From NCBI GenBank assembly GCA_017431685.1, contig JAFRKO010000046.1:1-64000 (forward strand): a stretch of DNA of 64,000 nt, given 5' to 3'. This stretch comes from Mogibacterium sp. Lineage in GTDB: Bacteria; Bacillota; Clostridia; Peptostreptococcales; Anaerovoracaceae. This document shows positions 17,367-26,192 of this stretch, piece by piece (positions within the stretch are counted from its first letter, which is position 1; each line of letters opens with the position of its first letter). The translations under genes and the position numbers were made by a program. The notes under the pieces are model-generated. The model ran no database searches. It saw nothing but the letters and a program-made list of their open reading frames with translations, and had not been told where the DNA came from.

Positions 17367-17392
17367 CGATAATATGGTATTGGTAGAACTGG

Positions 17393-18586
17393 CTATTTAC
17401 CGTACTTTTCAATCAGACGTTTGAATCCCGGCATGGAATTCTTGATTGTTTCATTGGATACACAATATGCAAGTCTCAGATATCCCGGGCAGCCAAAGCC
17501 TGTGCCGGGAACGATCAGGATGTTCTCCTCAAGCTTTGCAGCTTCACTGAATGCCAAATCATCTCCGTTAGGAGCTTTCATAAACAGATAGAATGCTCCG
17601 TCAGGTTTAGCGCACTCATAGCCCATCTCCGTCAGGCCGTTGTAGAGATCGTTTCTGTTCTCGTCATATGCTACGAGGTCAGGCATACAGTCAACGCATT
17701 CTTCAACTACTCTCTGAATGAGTGTAGGAGGGCAGACAGAACCGATCTCTCTTGCCGCACCGGCAACTGCACTGAGCACTCCTTTGTGATTGAAGCATTT
17801 TTCAGGGACATATACATAGCCTATACGTTCACCAGGAAGAGAGAGGCTCTTTGACCATGAATAGCAGACGATGGTATTGTCGTATACTTCAGGTATGAAT
17901 GTAACGACAGCGTCGCCGTAAACGAGTTCTCTGTATGGTTCATCAGCGATGATATAAATTGGATGATCGTATTTCAGAGCCTTTTTCTTCAGGACAGCAG
18001 AAATTTTCTCAAGAGTTTCTCTTGTGTAGACGACTCCGGAAGGATTATTCGGGGAGTTGAGGACTACAGCCACGGTGTCGTGATCGATAGTCGATTCAAG
18101 AGCTTCAAGATTGATCTGGAAATCCGGAATATCCGGGTCGACTCTTTTGACTTTGCCGCCTCCGGCTTTGAAGAATACATTGTATTCAGGGAAGTAAGGA
18201 GCGATAACAACGAAGTTGTCGTCACTTTTTGTAGTGAGTGCGCATGCTACGGAAACAAGTGCCGGAGCACATCCGCATGTCATGAAAAGATCGCTTGCCT
18301 GTGCGTTTGTATTGAATCTTTCTCTCAGATTTGCTGCAATGGCTTCTCTTGTGCTCTCAAATCCCGGAGCCATTGAATAGCCGTGCAGAAGGATAGAACT
18401 TTCTTCATCAACGAGCTTTTTTATGGTGTCGTTAACCTTTTTAGGAGCAGGTATGCTCGGATTGCCCAGCGAATAGTCGTAGACTTTGTCTCTTCCGAGT
18501 TTCTTTGCCTGCTCCAGTCCGTAGGCGAAGAGTTCGCGGATGATGCTAGGCGCTGTGCCATAGCCATAATACTTTTCATTTACCAT
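17393..18586 (-). CDS. PLP-dependent aminotransferase, class I/II
   Basis: A 397-residue fold-type I aminotransferase. DYSLGNPSIPAPKKV (N-terminal substrate loop), VLNSPNNPSGVVYT, YIIADEPYRELVYG and the PLP lysine in YSWSKSLSLPGERIGY are diagnostic. The substrate is not readable; the aspartate aminotransferase-like subgroup is likely. AGGAG precedes the ATG. It is divergent from a D-cysteine desulfhydrase-like gene, sharing a 174-bp intergenic region. A clear paralogue (41109-42308) shares the same active-site context, so this organism carries at least two such enzymes, in keeping with amino-acid fermentation. Confidence 0.88.
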   Translation of the reverse strand: MVNEKYYGYGTAPSIIRELFAYGLEQAKKLGRDKVYDYSLGNPSIPAPKKVNDTIKKLVDEESSILLHGYSMAPGFESTREAIAANLRERFNTNAQASDLFMTCGCAPALVSVACALTTKSDDNFVVIAPYFPEYNVFFKAGGGKVKRVDPDIPDFQINLEALESTIDHDTVAVVLNSPNNPSGVVYTRETLEKISAVLKKKALKYDHPIYIIADEPYRELVYGDAVVTFIPEVYDNTIVCYSWSKSLSLPGERIGYVYVPEKCFNHKGVLSAVAGAAREIGSVCPPTLIQRVVEECVDCMPDLVAYDENRNDLYNGLTEMGYECAKPDGAFYLFMKAPNGDDLAFSEAAKLEENILIVPGTGFGCPGYLRLAYCVSNETIKNSMPGFKRLIEKYGK

Positions 18587-18760
18587 AGCCGTTCTCCTTT
18601 TATCTGTAAAATCATATTTCCGGATGATATGGTTACCGTCCGTTTTGTCACTATTATTTTAGCACAATGCATTGTACCTGAATGTATTTATTTCGACTGC
18701 GATTCTGTTATGTTAAAATGAGATGTCGGACCGGAGACTGATCAGTGAAAGGGAGATGTT

Positions 18761-19807
18761 ATGATATTTGGACACGATAAAATAGAGATATTGCACCTGC
18801 CGACTCCTCTGGAGCATCTGAACAATGTATCAGAGGATCTCGGTGTAAATATATACTGCAAAAGAGATGATCTTACAAACCTCGCCACAGGAGGCAATAA
18901 GCTGCGTAAGCTGGAGTACTTCCTGAAGGATGCGCAGGATAAAGGTGCTACTATGCTTATTACCGAAGGCGGTGCTCAGACCAACCATGGCAGACTGACT
19001 GCCGCGGTGGCGGCGAAATTCGGCCTCAAATGCGCGATAATCACTGAGGACAGTTATCCGGGTGAAATAAGTGCAAATCTGCTCCTGGACGGAATGCTGG
19101 GCTGTCCTGTCTATTTTGTAAAGGATATGGAGACAGGCAGACAGGCAGTTATAGATAAATATACAGCAGAAGGCGAAAATGTTTATTACGTTCCGATGGG
19201 CGGTTCCAATGAGATAGGAATGCTCGGATATGTTGAGTGCGCAATGGAGCTTGATAAACAGGCCAGAGAACTCGGCATCGGTGATGCATCGGTTTATGTT
19301 ACAGTCGGAAGCATGGGCACATACCTCGGAATGCTGATAGGCCTTAAAGAGTGCGGATCAGATCTCAGACTCGTGGGTATCAATGTTCTTCCGTATGCTG
19401 AAGATGCCGCAGATGAGGCGGGTAACGAAACAGCACTCCGAACGGCTCTTTGTGATTACTATAAGAAAGCCTGCCAGGCGTTTGCCGGATACAGCGATAA
19501 TTGGGACATCACACCTGATGATTTCAATATCGTTACACACTACATCCATGGAGCATATAACAACGCTGTTGATGAAGTGCGCGATGTTATGTATTATCTT
19601 GCCCGTAAGGAGGCGATAATCATAGATCCTTGCTATACAGGCAAGACTTTTGAGGCAGTTGTCGACGGGGCAAAAAACGGAAGCATTAAGAAGGGCTCGG
19701 ATGTCATTTTCATGCACACCGGAGGCCTTCCGGGTATCTATACGAAACATCACAGAGTAGAACTTGAGCGGGAACTTATGCCTTACATGCATATTGATGA
19801 ATTTTAG
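18761..19807 (+). CDS. D-cysteine desulfhydrase / ACC deaminase family PLP enzyme
   Basis: A 348-residue fold-type II PLP enzyme. YCKRDDLTNLATGGNKLRKLEY holds the PLP lysine K47 in the TGGNK motif typical of D-cysteine desulfhydrase and 1-aminocyclopropane-1-carboxylate deaminase. EGGAQTNHGRLTAAVAA and VTVGSMGTYLGMLIG form the phosphate-binding and substrate loops. D-cysteine breakdown to pyruvate, ammonia and sulfide (DcyD) is the likeliest activity; the two activities are separated by a few active-site residues I cannot assign here. The following lysozyme gene starts within a few bases of the stop. Confidence 0.8.
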   Translation: MIFGHDKIEILHLPTPLEHLNNVSEDLGVNIYCKRDDLTNLATGGNKLRKLEYFLKDAQDKGATMLITEGGAQTNHGRLTAAVAAKFGLKCAIITEDSYPGEISANLLLDGMLGCPVYFVKDMETGRQAVIDKYTAEGENVYYVPMGGSNEIGMLGYVECAMELDKQARELGIGDASVYVTVGSMGTYLGMLIGLKECGSDLRLVGINVLPYAEDAADEAGNETALRTALCDYYKKACQAFAGYSDNWDITPDDFNIVTHYIHGAYNNAVDEVRDVMYYLARKEAIIIDPCYTGKTFEAVVDGAKNGSIKKGSDVIFMHTGGLPGIYTKHHRVELERELMPYMHIDEF

Positions 19808-19818
19808 AGGTGTGCCGA

Positions 19819-20928
19819 TTGGCTGATAAAGAAGTAAAAAAGGAAATTGTAAAAAAGGACGTAAAGCTTGTAAAAAAGAAACGTTCTTATCTGGTAACAA
19901 TGCAGATGATAGCCGGACTGCTGCTTGTGCTGCTTGTTCTGGTGGGCATTCTTAAGCTTATATTGTATATTGGAGGCATCTCACGCACAAAGCTCAGCGA
20001 CGAAGGCCTGACTCACGCTGACCGTTATAAGGAATGCGTTGTGGTACATGGCATAGACGTCTCAGAACATCAGAATGAGATAAAATGGAAGAAAGTGAAG
20101 TCGAGCGGAGCGGATTTCGTGTTCATCAGGGCGGGATACAGGAGCGTCGAGACCGGAGAACTCAAAGAGGATGCAAGCTTCAGGTCAAACATGAAGAAGG
20201 CAAATAAGGCAGGCATCATGTGCGGGGCATATTTCTTCTCGCAGGCTCTTAACGAAGCAGAAGCTGTTGAGGAAGCGGAGTACCTCCTGAAACTTGTAAA
20301 GCGCTATGACATAGAAATGCCGCTTGTGATTGACTACGAACTGTATGATGGAGGGAGGCTGCAGCAAAAAGTAGCAGCCGGCGAGATGCCTGCATCGTCG
20401 ATGTATCATGATGTTGTTCTCGCATTCTGCCGCAGAGTCGAGAAAGCCGGGTACGAGTCAGCAGTTTATGCAAACTACGATATGCTGACAAATTACATGG
20501 ATTCATCTCTGCTTGACGATGAAGCGGTCATCTGGGCAGCGCAGTACGGCGGAGCATGCGATGTGAAAGGGGACTATCTCTACTGGCAGTGTGCAGAGAA
20601 TGCATCTGTCGGCGGCATCGAAGGAAGTGTGGATCATGATGTCTGGTACATAGAGCCCGGCAGGGTCTACAGCACATTCGCCAAAGGGAAAAAGGATCCG
20701 ACTTCGATAGGTGACTGCAGAATAGATTTCAAAGAGAGCAGCTGCAAACTGAGATATCACAGAGCAAAGCCTGAAGTTACTGTGACCTGCGGGGATAAAA
20801 AACTCCGTAGCGGCAAAGATTATATACTTTCGTTGGTTAAAAATACCGAGTCCGGCACCGGATATGCCGTAGTGCGGGGCGTTGGGAAATATAAGGACTG
20901 GATCGCAGTTCCATTCACTATAGAATAA
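19819..20928 (+). CDS. Membrane-anchored GH25 lysozyme
   Basis: A 369-residue predicted cell-wall hydrolase. A lysine-rich N-terminus precedes one transmembrane segment (about 29-52), leaving the rest outside. Residues about 70-275 form a GH25 muramidase domain: VHGIDVSEHQNEIKWKKVK, DFVFIRAGYRS, GAYFFSQALN, PLVIDYEL, YANYDML and DYLYWQCAEN. The acidic residues of GIDVS and VIDYE fit the catalytic site. A small C-terminal domain follows. TTG at 19819 is chosen because AGAGGTG lies 6 bases upstream; a GTG at 19810 falls inside that site. Its start is 12 bp after the previous stop. It may remodel peptidoglycan for division. Confidence 0.82.
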   Translation: MADKEVKKEIVKKDVKLVKKKRSYLVTMQMIAGLLLVLLVLVGILKLILYIGGISRTKLSDEGLTHADRYKECVVVHGIDVSEHQNEIKWKKVKSSGADFVFIRAGYRSVETGELKEDASFRSNMKKANKAGIMCGAYFFSQALNEAEAVEEAEYLLKLVKRYDIEMPLVIDYELYDGGRLQQKVAAGEMPASSMYHDVVLAFCRRVEKAGYESAVYANYDMLTNYMDSSLLDDEAVIWAAQYGGACDVKGDYLYWQCAENASVGGIEGSVDHDVWYIEPGRVYSTFAKGKKDPTSIGDCRIDFKESSCKLRYHRAKPEVTVTCGDKKLRSGKDYILSLVKNTESGTGYAVVRGVGKYKDWIAVPFTIE

Positions 20929-20945
20929 ATGATCGGAGAAAGAGT

Positions 20946-21704
20946 ATGAAATTTATCAGCTGGAATGTCAACGGTTTCAGAGCCGTTCTGAAAAAGGGAT
21001 TCGAAGATATTTTCAATGATCTTGACGCTGATTTCTTCTGTCTTCAGGAGACTAAGATGCAGGAAGGTCAGGCTGACTTCCATCCGGACGGATACTTTGA
21101 ATATTATAACTGTGCTGTAAAGAAAGGTTATTCCGGCACTGCTGTATTCGTGAAGGAATCAGCAGGCGAGCCGCTTTCAGTTGCTTACGGAATCAAGGGA
21201 GAGCACGATGACGAAGGCAGGGTGATCACACTTGAGTATCCGGGGTTTTACCTTATCTGCTGCTACGTTCCTAACGCACAGGACGGTCTCGCGCGTATTG
21301 ATTACAGGTGCGAGTTCGAGGATGCGATGAGGGCGTACATGAGCGAACTTGACAGTGTCAAGCCGGTCATCTACTGCGGAGACCTCAATGTGGCGCATAA
21401 CGAGATCGACTTGAAGAACCCGGGACCAAACAGGGGCAATGCCGGATTCTCTGACGAAGAACGCGGTAAAATGAGCGAACTCCTTGGTGCAGGTTTTACC
21501 GATACTTTCCGCTATCTCTATCCTGAAACGGTGACCTACTCATGGTGGTCATACCGGATGAAAGCCAGAGAGAGGAACGCAGGGTGGCGCATAGACTATT
21601 TCATTATATCTGACAGACTGAAAGAAAAGCTTGTTGATGCCGCGATTCTTACAGATATATACGGAAGTGATCACTGTCCGGTATCCGTGACAATGAACAT
21701 GTGA
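20946..21704 (+). CDS. xth: Exodeoxyribonuclease III (AP endonuclease)
   Basis: A 252-residue ExoIII/APE1-family enzyme that nicks DNA at abasic sites during base-excision repair. The metal and catalytic motifs are visible: SWNVNGFRAV at the N-terminus, CLQETKMQ (metal glutamate), YCGDLNVAHNEIDL, YSWWSYRMKARERNAGWRIDYF and the final GSDHCPV with the catalytic aspartate-histidine. Length matches the family. It lies 17 bp after the GH25 gene with a GGAGAAAGAG site and is probably co-transcribed. Confidence 0.96.
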   Translation: MKFISWNVNGFRAVLKKGFEDIFNDLDADFFCLQETKMQEGQADFHPDGYFEYYNCAVKKGYSGTAVFVKESAGEPLSVAYGIKGEHDDEGRVITLEYPGFYLICCYVPNAQDGLARIDYRCEFEDAMRAYMSELDSVKPVIYCGDLNVAHNEIDLKNPGPNRGNAGFSDEERGKMSELLGAGFTDTFRYLYPETVTYSWWSYRMKARERNAGWRIDYFIISDRLKEKLVDAAILTDIYGSDHCPVSVTMNM

Positions 21705-21737
21705 AGAGACCCGGACATAAAATGAAAGGACACCGGA

Positions 21738-21989
21738 ATGCATAAGTTTGTAACACGTGACGGACAGAAAATATCAATAGATGTAGATCCCGGAAACAGT
21801 GAGCTCATAAAACTTCTCACCGATACTATACCGAGGCTGTCTTTGGATGAGATACTTGATGGAGAACTCGAAAGACGATTAAAGAAGGCCAGCTTAGGAT
21901 CAGTTAAATTATCTTCAGGGGATGATATAAAAAAACTGATATTCAGCCTGGCGATGTTCAATACGATCTCAAAACCGCCCGGGTTTTAA
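21738..21989 (+). CDS. Small hypothetical protein
   Basis: An 83-residue soluble protein I do not recognise. It has no signal peptide, membrane segment or cysteines. The composition is rich in leucine, lysine and aspartate, with predicted helical segments (SELIKLLTDTIPRLSLDEILDGELERRLKKA). A weak AAAGGA site precedes the ATG, and it lies 33 bp after exonuclease III, so it may be the last gene of that transcript. The rpsT promoter begins just after it. Confidence 0.55.
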   Translation: MHKFVTRDGQKISIDVDPGNSELIKLLTDTIPRLSLDEILDGELERRLKKASLGSVKLSSGDDIKKLIFSLAMFNTISKPPGF

Positions 21990-22024
21990 GCAAAAAATTT
22001 ATTTCTGATAATCTGAATTTTTGC

Positions 22025-22053
22025 TTGTATTCTATTTTTCTATGTCATATAAT
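22025..22053 (+). promoter_or_regulatory. Promoter of rpsT
   Basis: TTGTAT at 22025-22030, a 17-bp spacer and TATAAT at 22048-22053, about 47 bp before the rpsT start. Confidence 0.75.
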
Positions 22054-22099
22054 ACGCGTTGCGAATTAATGCATTAAAAATGAAAGTGGGGTATAGATA

Positions 22100-22369
22100 A
22101 TGGCAAACATTAAATCCGCAAAGAAAAGAATCAAGGTAATCGATAAGAAAACAGCTCGCAACATCAGAGTAAAGAACCACATCAAGGAAGCTGAGAAGGC
22201 ATTCCTCGCAGCGGTTGAATCCGGTGATGCAGAAGAGGCTAAGAAGGCATTCCAGCACGCTGAAAAGAAGCTTATGCAGGCAGCCGCAAAGGGCACATTC
22301 CACAAGAACGCAGTAGCCCGTAAGATTTCCAGATTCGAGAAGAAGCTCAACGCGCTCAGCGCAAAGTAA
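22100..22369 (+). CDS. rpsT: 30S ribosomal protein S20
   Basis: An 89-residue basic helical protein that binds 16S rRNA in the 30S body. MANIKSAKKRIKVIDKK at the N-terminus and GTFHKNAVARKISRFEKKL near the C-terminus are diagnostic. It is a single-gene unit with its own promoter and a terminator 44 bp downstream. Confidence 0.98.
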   Translation: MANIKSAKKRIKVIDKKTARNIRVKNHIKEAEKAFLAAVESGDAEEAKKAFQHAEKKLMQAAAKGTFHKNAVARKISRFEKKLNALSAK

Positions 22370-22412
22370 TTCTCACCCGTCCCCACATAGCGTATAAGTT
22401 AAATGCGCCTTC

Positions 22413-22441
22413 AGCCGGAGTGTCTCCCGGCTGTTTTTTTT
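22413..22441 (+). terminator. Terminator after rpsT
   Basis: AGCCGG / CCGGCT stem followed by GTTTTTTTTT. Confidence 0.85.
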
Positions 22442-22584
22442 GTGTGTGACCGGTAAACCCGATAGAAATATGCGATGTCTTATCTGATCAGCATATGATA
22501 ATCTTATAGTTAAATGTAACGTACGGATGTTAAAATCCTAACATAATGATTTACCGTTATGTTGATAAGAACAGGAGACGATCA

Positions 22585-23544
22585 ATGTCAGAAACAAACA
22601 GATTCAGAAATTATGCAGCTCTGATACTTGTGGTTATATTCACTTTTGTAACTATTATCAGTATATCGTCTGAGCCTGCGTATGCCGCTGTCAGAAAACC
22701 TTCAAAAGTAACAGGAGTCAAGGCGACTGCTTTGTCCAATTATTCCATAAAGATAACTTGGAAGAAGACAAGGAATGCAAAGAAGTATCAGGTTTACCGC
22801 GCAGCCTCAAAGAAAGGCAAGTACCGGAAGATCGCAACGGTAACAAAGACATCTGTAACAAGTTCAAACTTAAAAAAAGGAAAAAGATATTACTATAAGG
22901 TAAGAGCGGTCAATGGAAGCAGGAAGGGATCGTTCAGTACTGCAAAATATGCATCTACAAAAAAATCCACGCTCTATGATGTAACTGTTGATAAAACCGC
23001 TAAAACTGTTACTGTAAGCGCTGTTATGAACGGCAGATATTTTGATGAATCCACGAGGCATCTTATGATTGACCGGAAGGGGTTCAATAAAGGCAAGGCT
23101 ATTCTCACATCATACTGCACTCCTGATGATCTCTACAACGGGCTTGTAAAGGCGGGGGGCAGATCCTGGTCAAAGAGCGAAGGCAAGACCCTGAAGATGG
23201 GAGAAAAGAATTCAGTAAGCAATGCGGAGAACAGGGATTTCAGCAGAATCGATATATCGATCAGCTGGGATGGTGAAACTCACAGCCTGAGCGAATGCCT
23301 GACAACCGAGAAAAACGGGAATACTGCACCTGACATTGACATGATATTCAGCGGAAATCCTAAAGCTGCTGCAAAAACACCTTCAGGCTGCATGACTTGC
23401 ATGGACAGCTGCTATATTGGTATTGTTGCCAACAGTGCATATGGTCTCTGTGTGATAGATAAAGGTGAACCGACCCTCTATGCAAGGCCGGATGTGCTTC
23501 CTGCAAACAATACAGTTGTCAAAGTAACATTTACTATAAAATAG
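22585..23544 (+). CDS. Secreted FnIII-domain protein with YdjY-like C-terminal region
   Basis: A 319-residue secreted protein. A signal peptide (hydrophobic LILVVIFTFVTIISI, cleavage near AYAAVRK) is followed by a fibronectin type III domain (about 35-125: SKVTGVKATAL ... IKITWKKTRNAKKYQVYRA ... GKRYYYKVRAV). The C-terminal part (GKAILTSYCTPDDLYNGLVKAGG, residues about 171-193, then CMTCMDSCYIG) weakly resembles the YdjY domain; this is a tentative reading. Start ATG 22585 is chosen for the AGGAG site 9 bases upstream. Function unknown; probably surface-exposed. It is followed 18 bp later by the fused glycosyltransferase. Confidence 0.7.
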   Translation: MSETNRFRNYAALILVVIFTFVTIISISSEPAYAAVRKPSKVTGVKATALSNYSIKITWKKTRNAKKYQVYRAASKKGKYRKIATVTKTSVTSSNLKKGKRYYYKVRAVNGSRKGSFSTAKYASTKKSTLYDVTVDKTAKTVTVSAVMNGRYFDESTRHLMIDRKGFNKGKAILTSYCTPDDLYNGLVKAGGRSWSKSEGKTLKMGEKNSVSNAENRDFSRIDISISWDGETHSLSECLTTEKNGNTAPDIDMIFSGNPKAAAKTPSGCMTCMDSCYIGIVANSAYGLCVIDKGEPTLYARPDVLPANNTVVKVTFTIK

Positions 23545-23562
23545 ACAGGAAATAAAACCGGA

Positions 23563-24960
23563 ATGACCGCACTTACTGAAGGACAAATTAATAAAGGCAG
23601 AAATGCTTTGATAGTGTTTACCAGAGAGCCTGAACCGGGGAAAACCAAGACAAGACTGATGCCTTATTTCAGCCCTGAACAGTGCGCTGAGCTACATCGC
23701 TGTATGCTGAAAGACATAGGCAAAGAGATGAAAAGGGCTGATGCTGATCTGGTTGTGGCATATACCTGCGAAGAGGGTGAAACTCCGTCTTTTCTGCGCG
23801 GGGCTTTGGGCAGAAACACACTGTTTATCAGACAGCGAGGTGAAAATATCGGGTTCAGGATGCAGAATGCTATAGAAGATGTACTCAGCCTTGGATATAG
23901 CAAGGCAGTCCTGATCGGTACGGATATTCCCGAGCTTAAATCGGAAACGATCGATGCATCTTTGACTCTGCTCGCATCTTATGATGTTGTGCTGGGACCT
24001 ACCTGTGATGGCGGATATTATCTGATAGGAATGAAAGCCGTGCATCCGGAGGCGTTTAATGTTGAGGTGTTTGGTGTGTCCAGTGTATTTGATGAGACTG
24101 TTTCATCAATTAAAAAAGCAGGGCTGACTGTGGGAAAGACTGATACATATGCGGATATGGATATACCCGATGACTTAGACGGCTTCCGCACAAGAATGAG
24201 AAGAGATGCCCGCCTCAGAAGATCAAATACCGGGCGGTTTTTAGCTGAGAAAGCAAAGATATCTGTAATAGTACCCGTATACAACGAGGCTGCAGAGATC
24301 AGAAATATGATGCGGCAGCTCATGCCATACAGGGAAGAATGTGAGATAATTATCGTGGATGGAGGCAGCACAGATAATACTCCTGATATTATACATGAGT
24401 GCACAGGAGAAGCATTGGGTGCTGTCAGAATCCTGAAAGATGCCAGGAGCAGAGCTGTGCAGATGAATGCCGGAGCAAAAGCATCGACAGGCGATATTCT
24501 GTTCTTCCTTCACTGCGATTCGGTTCTGCCGGCGCGTTTCACTGAAGAGATACGCCGCGTCATGACTGTGAATGACTGGGGCTGTTTCAGAGTGAAATTC
24601 TCATCCTTAAATTTCTTCATGCTGACCAACTGCATTATTTCGAATCACCGGGCTTTATGCAGGAGGATTCCTTTCGGTGATCAGGGCATCTTTATAGACC
24701 GGCATCTGTTTTTTGAAGCCGGACAGTTTCCTGAAATGCCGCTGATGGAGGATTATGAGTTTTCGCTGAGAATGAAATGCAGAAAAGATATAAAAGGACC
24801 GGGAATGACACAAAAAACGCTTACAACTTCAGCCCGCAGATATGGTAAAGGAACAATCAGCATTTTCAGAACAGAGATGCAGATGTGGAAACTCAGATAT
24901 ATGTACCGCAAAGGGGTCAGTACTGACAGGCTTCGTAGCATGTATGATGATATCAGGTAG
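23563..24960 (+). CDS. Fused DUF2064 nucleotidyltransferase-like and family 2 glycosyltransferase
   Basis: A 465-residue two-domain protein. Residues about 1-215 are the DUF2064 (TIGR04282-type) domain: FTREPEPGKTKTRL, LIGTDIPELKSETID, GPTCDGGYYLIGM. Residues about 228-465 are a GT-A glycosyltransferase of the TIGR04283 type: SVIVPVYNEAAEI, IIIVDGGSTDNT, ILFFLHCDSVLPARF, GDQGIF. In other genomes the two are often separate adjacent genes, sometimes linked to arsenosugar or other glycolipid synthesis. The acceptor here is not readable. A CgeB-like glycosyltransferase gene follows 54 bp downstream, so the two probably act in one glycoconjugate pathway. Confidence 0.82.
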   Translation: MTALTEGQINKGRNALIVFTREPEPGKTKTRLMPYFSPEQCAELHRCMLKDIGKEMKRADADLVVAYTCEEGETPSFLRGALGRNTLFIRQRGENIGFRMQNAIEDVLSLGYSKAVLIGTDIPELKSETIDASLTLLASYDVVLGPTCDGGYYLIGMKAVHPEAFNVEVFGVSSVFDETVSSIKKAGLTVGKTDTYADMDIPDDLDGFRTRMRRDARLRRSNTGRFLAEKAKISVIVPVYNEAAEIRNMMRQLMPYREECEIIIVDGGSTDNTPDIIHECTGEALGAVRILKDARSRAVQMNAGAKASTGDILFFLHCDSVLPARFTEEIRRVMTVNDWGCFRVKFSSLNFFMLTNCIISNHRALCRRIPFGDQGIFIDRHLFFEAGQFPEMPLMEDYEFSLRMKCRKDIKGPGMTQKTLTTSARRYGKGTISIFRTEMQMWKLRYMYRKGVSTDRLRSMYDDIR

Positions 24961-25014
24961 TACTTGCCTGACTGATACGTTCTGCCGTTATCGATCCAGA
25001 CAGGAGGATCTTTT

Positions 25015-26172
25015 ATGCTTATAAAAAAACTGTACAATGCCAGAAGGGATCTGACAGAGACAAGAAATAATACACGTACTTTGACAGATGCGCTTGAAAA
25101 AGTCAGTAATACGCTTGTCAGGGTGTCAAACAAACTGGTTTCGCGCAATTCTTATAAAGAGGTGATTCTTGCTGAATTCAGGAGAAGGGATATATGGGAA
25201 AGAGCTGCTGCTGAGACTAAAAGATTCGCCGCCGGCCGTCCCGTATGGGTCATCAAGTGTCCTACATACGAATCCTGGCTTAAAACGGATATACCGTTCA
25301 GAGCTGATTACGCGTATTGCATGACCCTGAAGAAGTATCTTGAGAAAGAAGGAATCTATGCAGTAATACAGATGTATGAAGACTGGTATTGTGATGCAGG
25401 TGCTGATGTGGAGATTCTGATGGGCAGTTACCGTGATTATCATCCTGCAGCAGACGTACAGGGAAGAACAAATGTAATGTGGCTTGTTTGTCATCCTGAG
25501 AACCTGTCGAAAGAAGCTGCAGACAGATATGATCTGATACTTGTGGATTCCGGCCCGCTTGCGGAAGAAATGCGGGGTGGATACATGGCAGAGACAGAAC
25601 CATTCATTGTTACGGCTGATACGGATCTGTTTTACAGAGATGACAGCCCTGCAGAATATGAAAGAGTATTCGTGGGGCATACGCGGGGAGTCAACAGAAA
25701 CTGTGTAAAATGGTGCAGCGATAATAAGATAGAGCTTGATGTATGGGGCGGAGGATGGGAAAAGTATTATAAAGACGACCCGTATATACACCTGCATGGC
25801 ATCATTTCGTATGATGAAACAGCCGAAATCTACAGAAAAGCGAAAATAATAATAAATGATCATCACCATGAAATGCTTAAAACCGGAATGATCAACAACA
25901 GATGCCCGGAGGTGCTGTTATGCGGCAAGACTATGCTTTGCGACTGGTCACAGGGTATTGAGGATGAGTTCGGAGATCTCTTCACGTATTACCACGATGA
26001 GAAGGACTTTATTGAAGCACTCGAGAGAGCAGAAGAAAACTACGACAGGCTCTGCAAAAAGATAGATGAAAAATACGATGAACTGGTTTCAAAATACAGT
26101 TTTGAAACAGGGATAAAACGATTGATAAAATTAGTTGAATCTGTACAGAATAAAAACAAAGCCGGCCTTTGA
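25015..26172 (+). CDS. CgeB-like glycosyltransferase
   Basis: A 385-residue protein of the CgeB / DUF3880-type glycosyltransferase group. The N-terminal 45 residues look like a coiled coil (LTETRNNTRTLTDALEKVSN). The middle contains MWLVCHPENLSKEAADRYDLILVDS. The C-terminal nucleotide-sugar half has VFVGHTRGVNRNCVKW, DVWGGGWEKYY, IHLHGIISYDETAEIYRKAKIIIND and RCPEVLLCGK, typical of GT-B enzymes of this group. The site AGGAGG precedes the ATG. Its stop lies inside a bidirectional terminator. Substrate unknown. Confidence 0.75.
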   Translation: MLIKKLYNARRDLTETRNNTRTLTDALEKVSNTLVRVSNKLVSRNSYKEVILAEFRRRDIWERAAAETKRFAAGRPVWVIKCPTYESWLKTDIPFRADYAYCMTLKKYLEKEGIYAVIQMYEDWYCDAGADVEILMGSYRDYHPAADVQGRTNVMWLVCHPENLSKEAADRYDLILVDSGPLAEEMRGGYMAETEPFIVTADTDLFYRDDSPAEYERVFVGHTRGVNRNCVKWCSDNKIELDVWGGGWEKYYKDDPYIHLHGIISYDETAEIYRKAKIIINDHHHEMLKTGMINNRCPEVLLCGKTMLCDWSQGIEDEFGDLFTYYHDEKDFIEALERAEENYDRLCKKIDEKYDELVSKYSFETGIKRLIKLVESVQNKNKAGL

Positions 26173-26192
26173 TGGCCGGCTTTGTTTTTGTT
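26152..26192. terminator. Bidirectional terminator
   Basis: AACAAAGCCGGCC-TTTGAT-GGCCGGCTTTGTT is a 13-bp perfect stem with A-run and T-run on opposite sides. It overlaps the last codons of the plus-strand glycosyltransferase and abuts the minus-strand nucleoside hydrolase gene. Confidence 0.92.

Noticed and set aside
20946..21704. A sphingomyelinase-like or LINE-type nuclease in place of exonuclease III
   Set aside because: Motif order, length and the closing GSDHCPV motif fit bacterial ExoIII directly.
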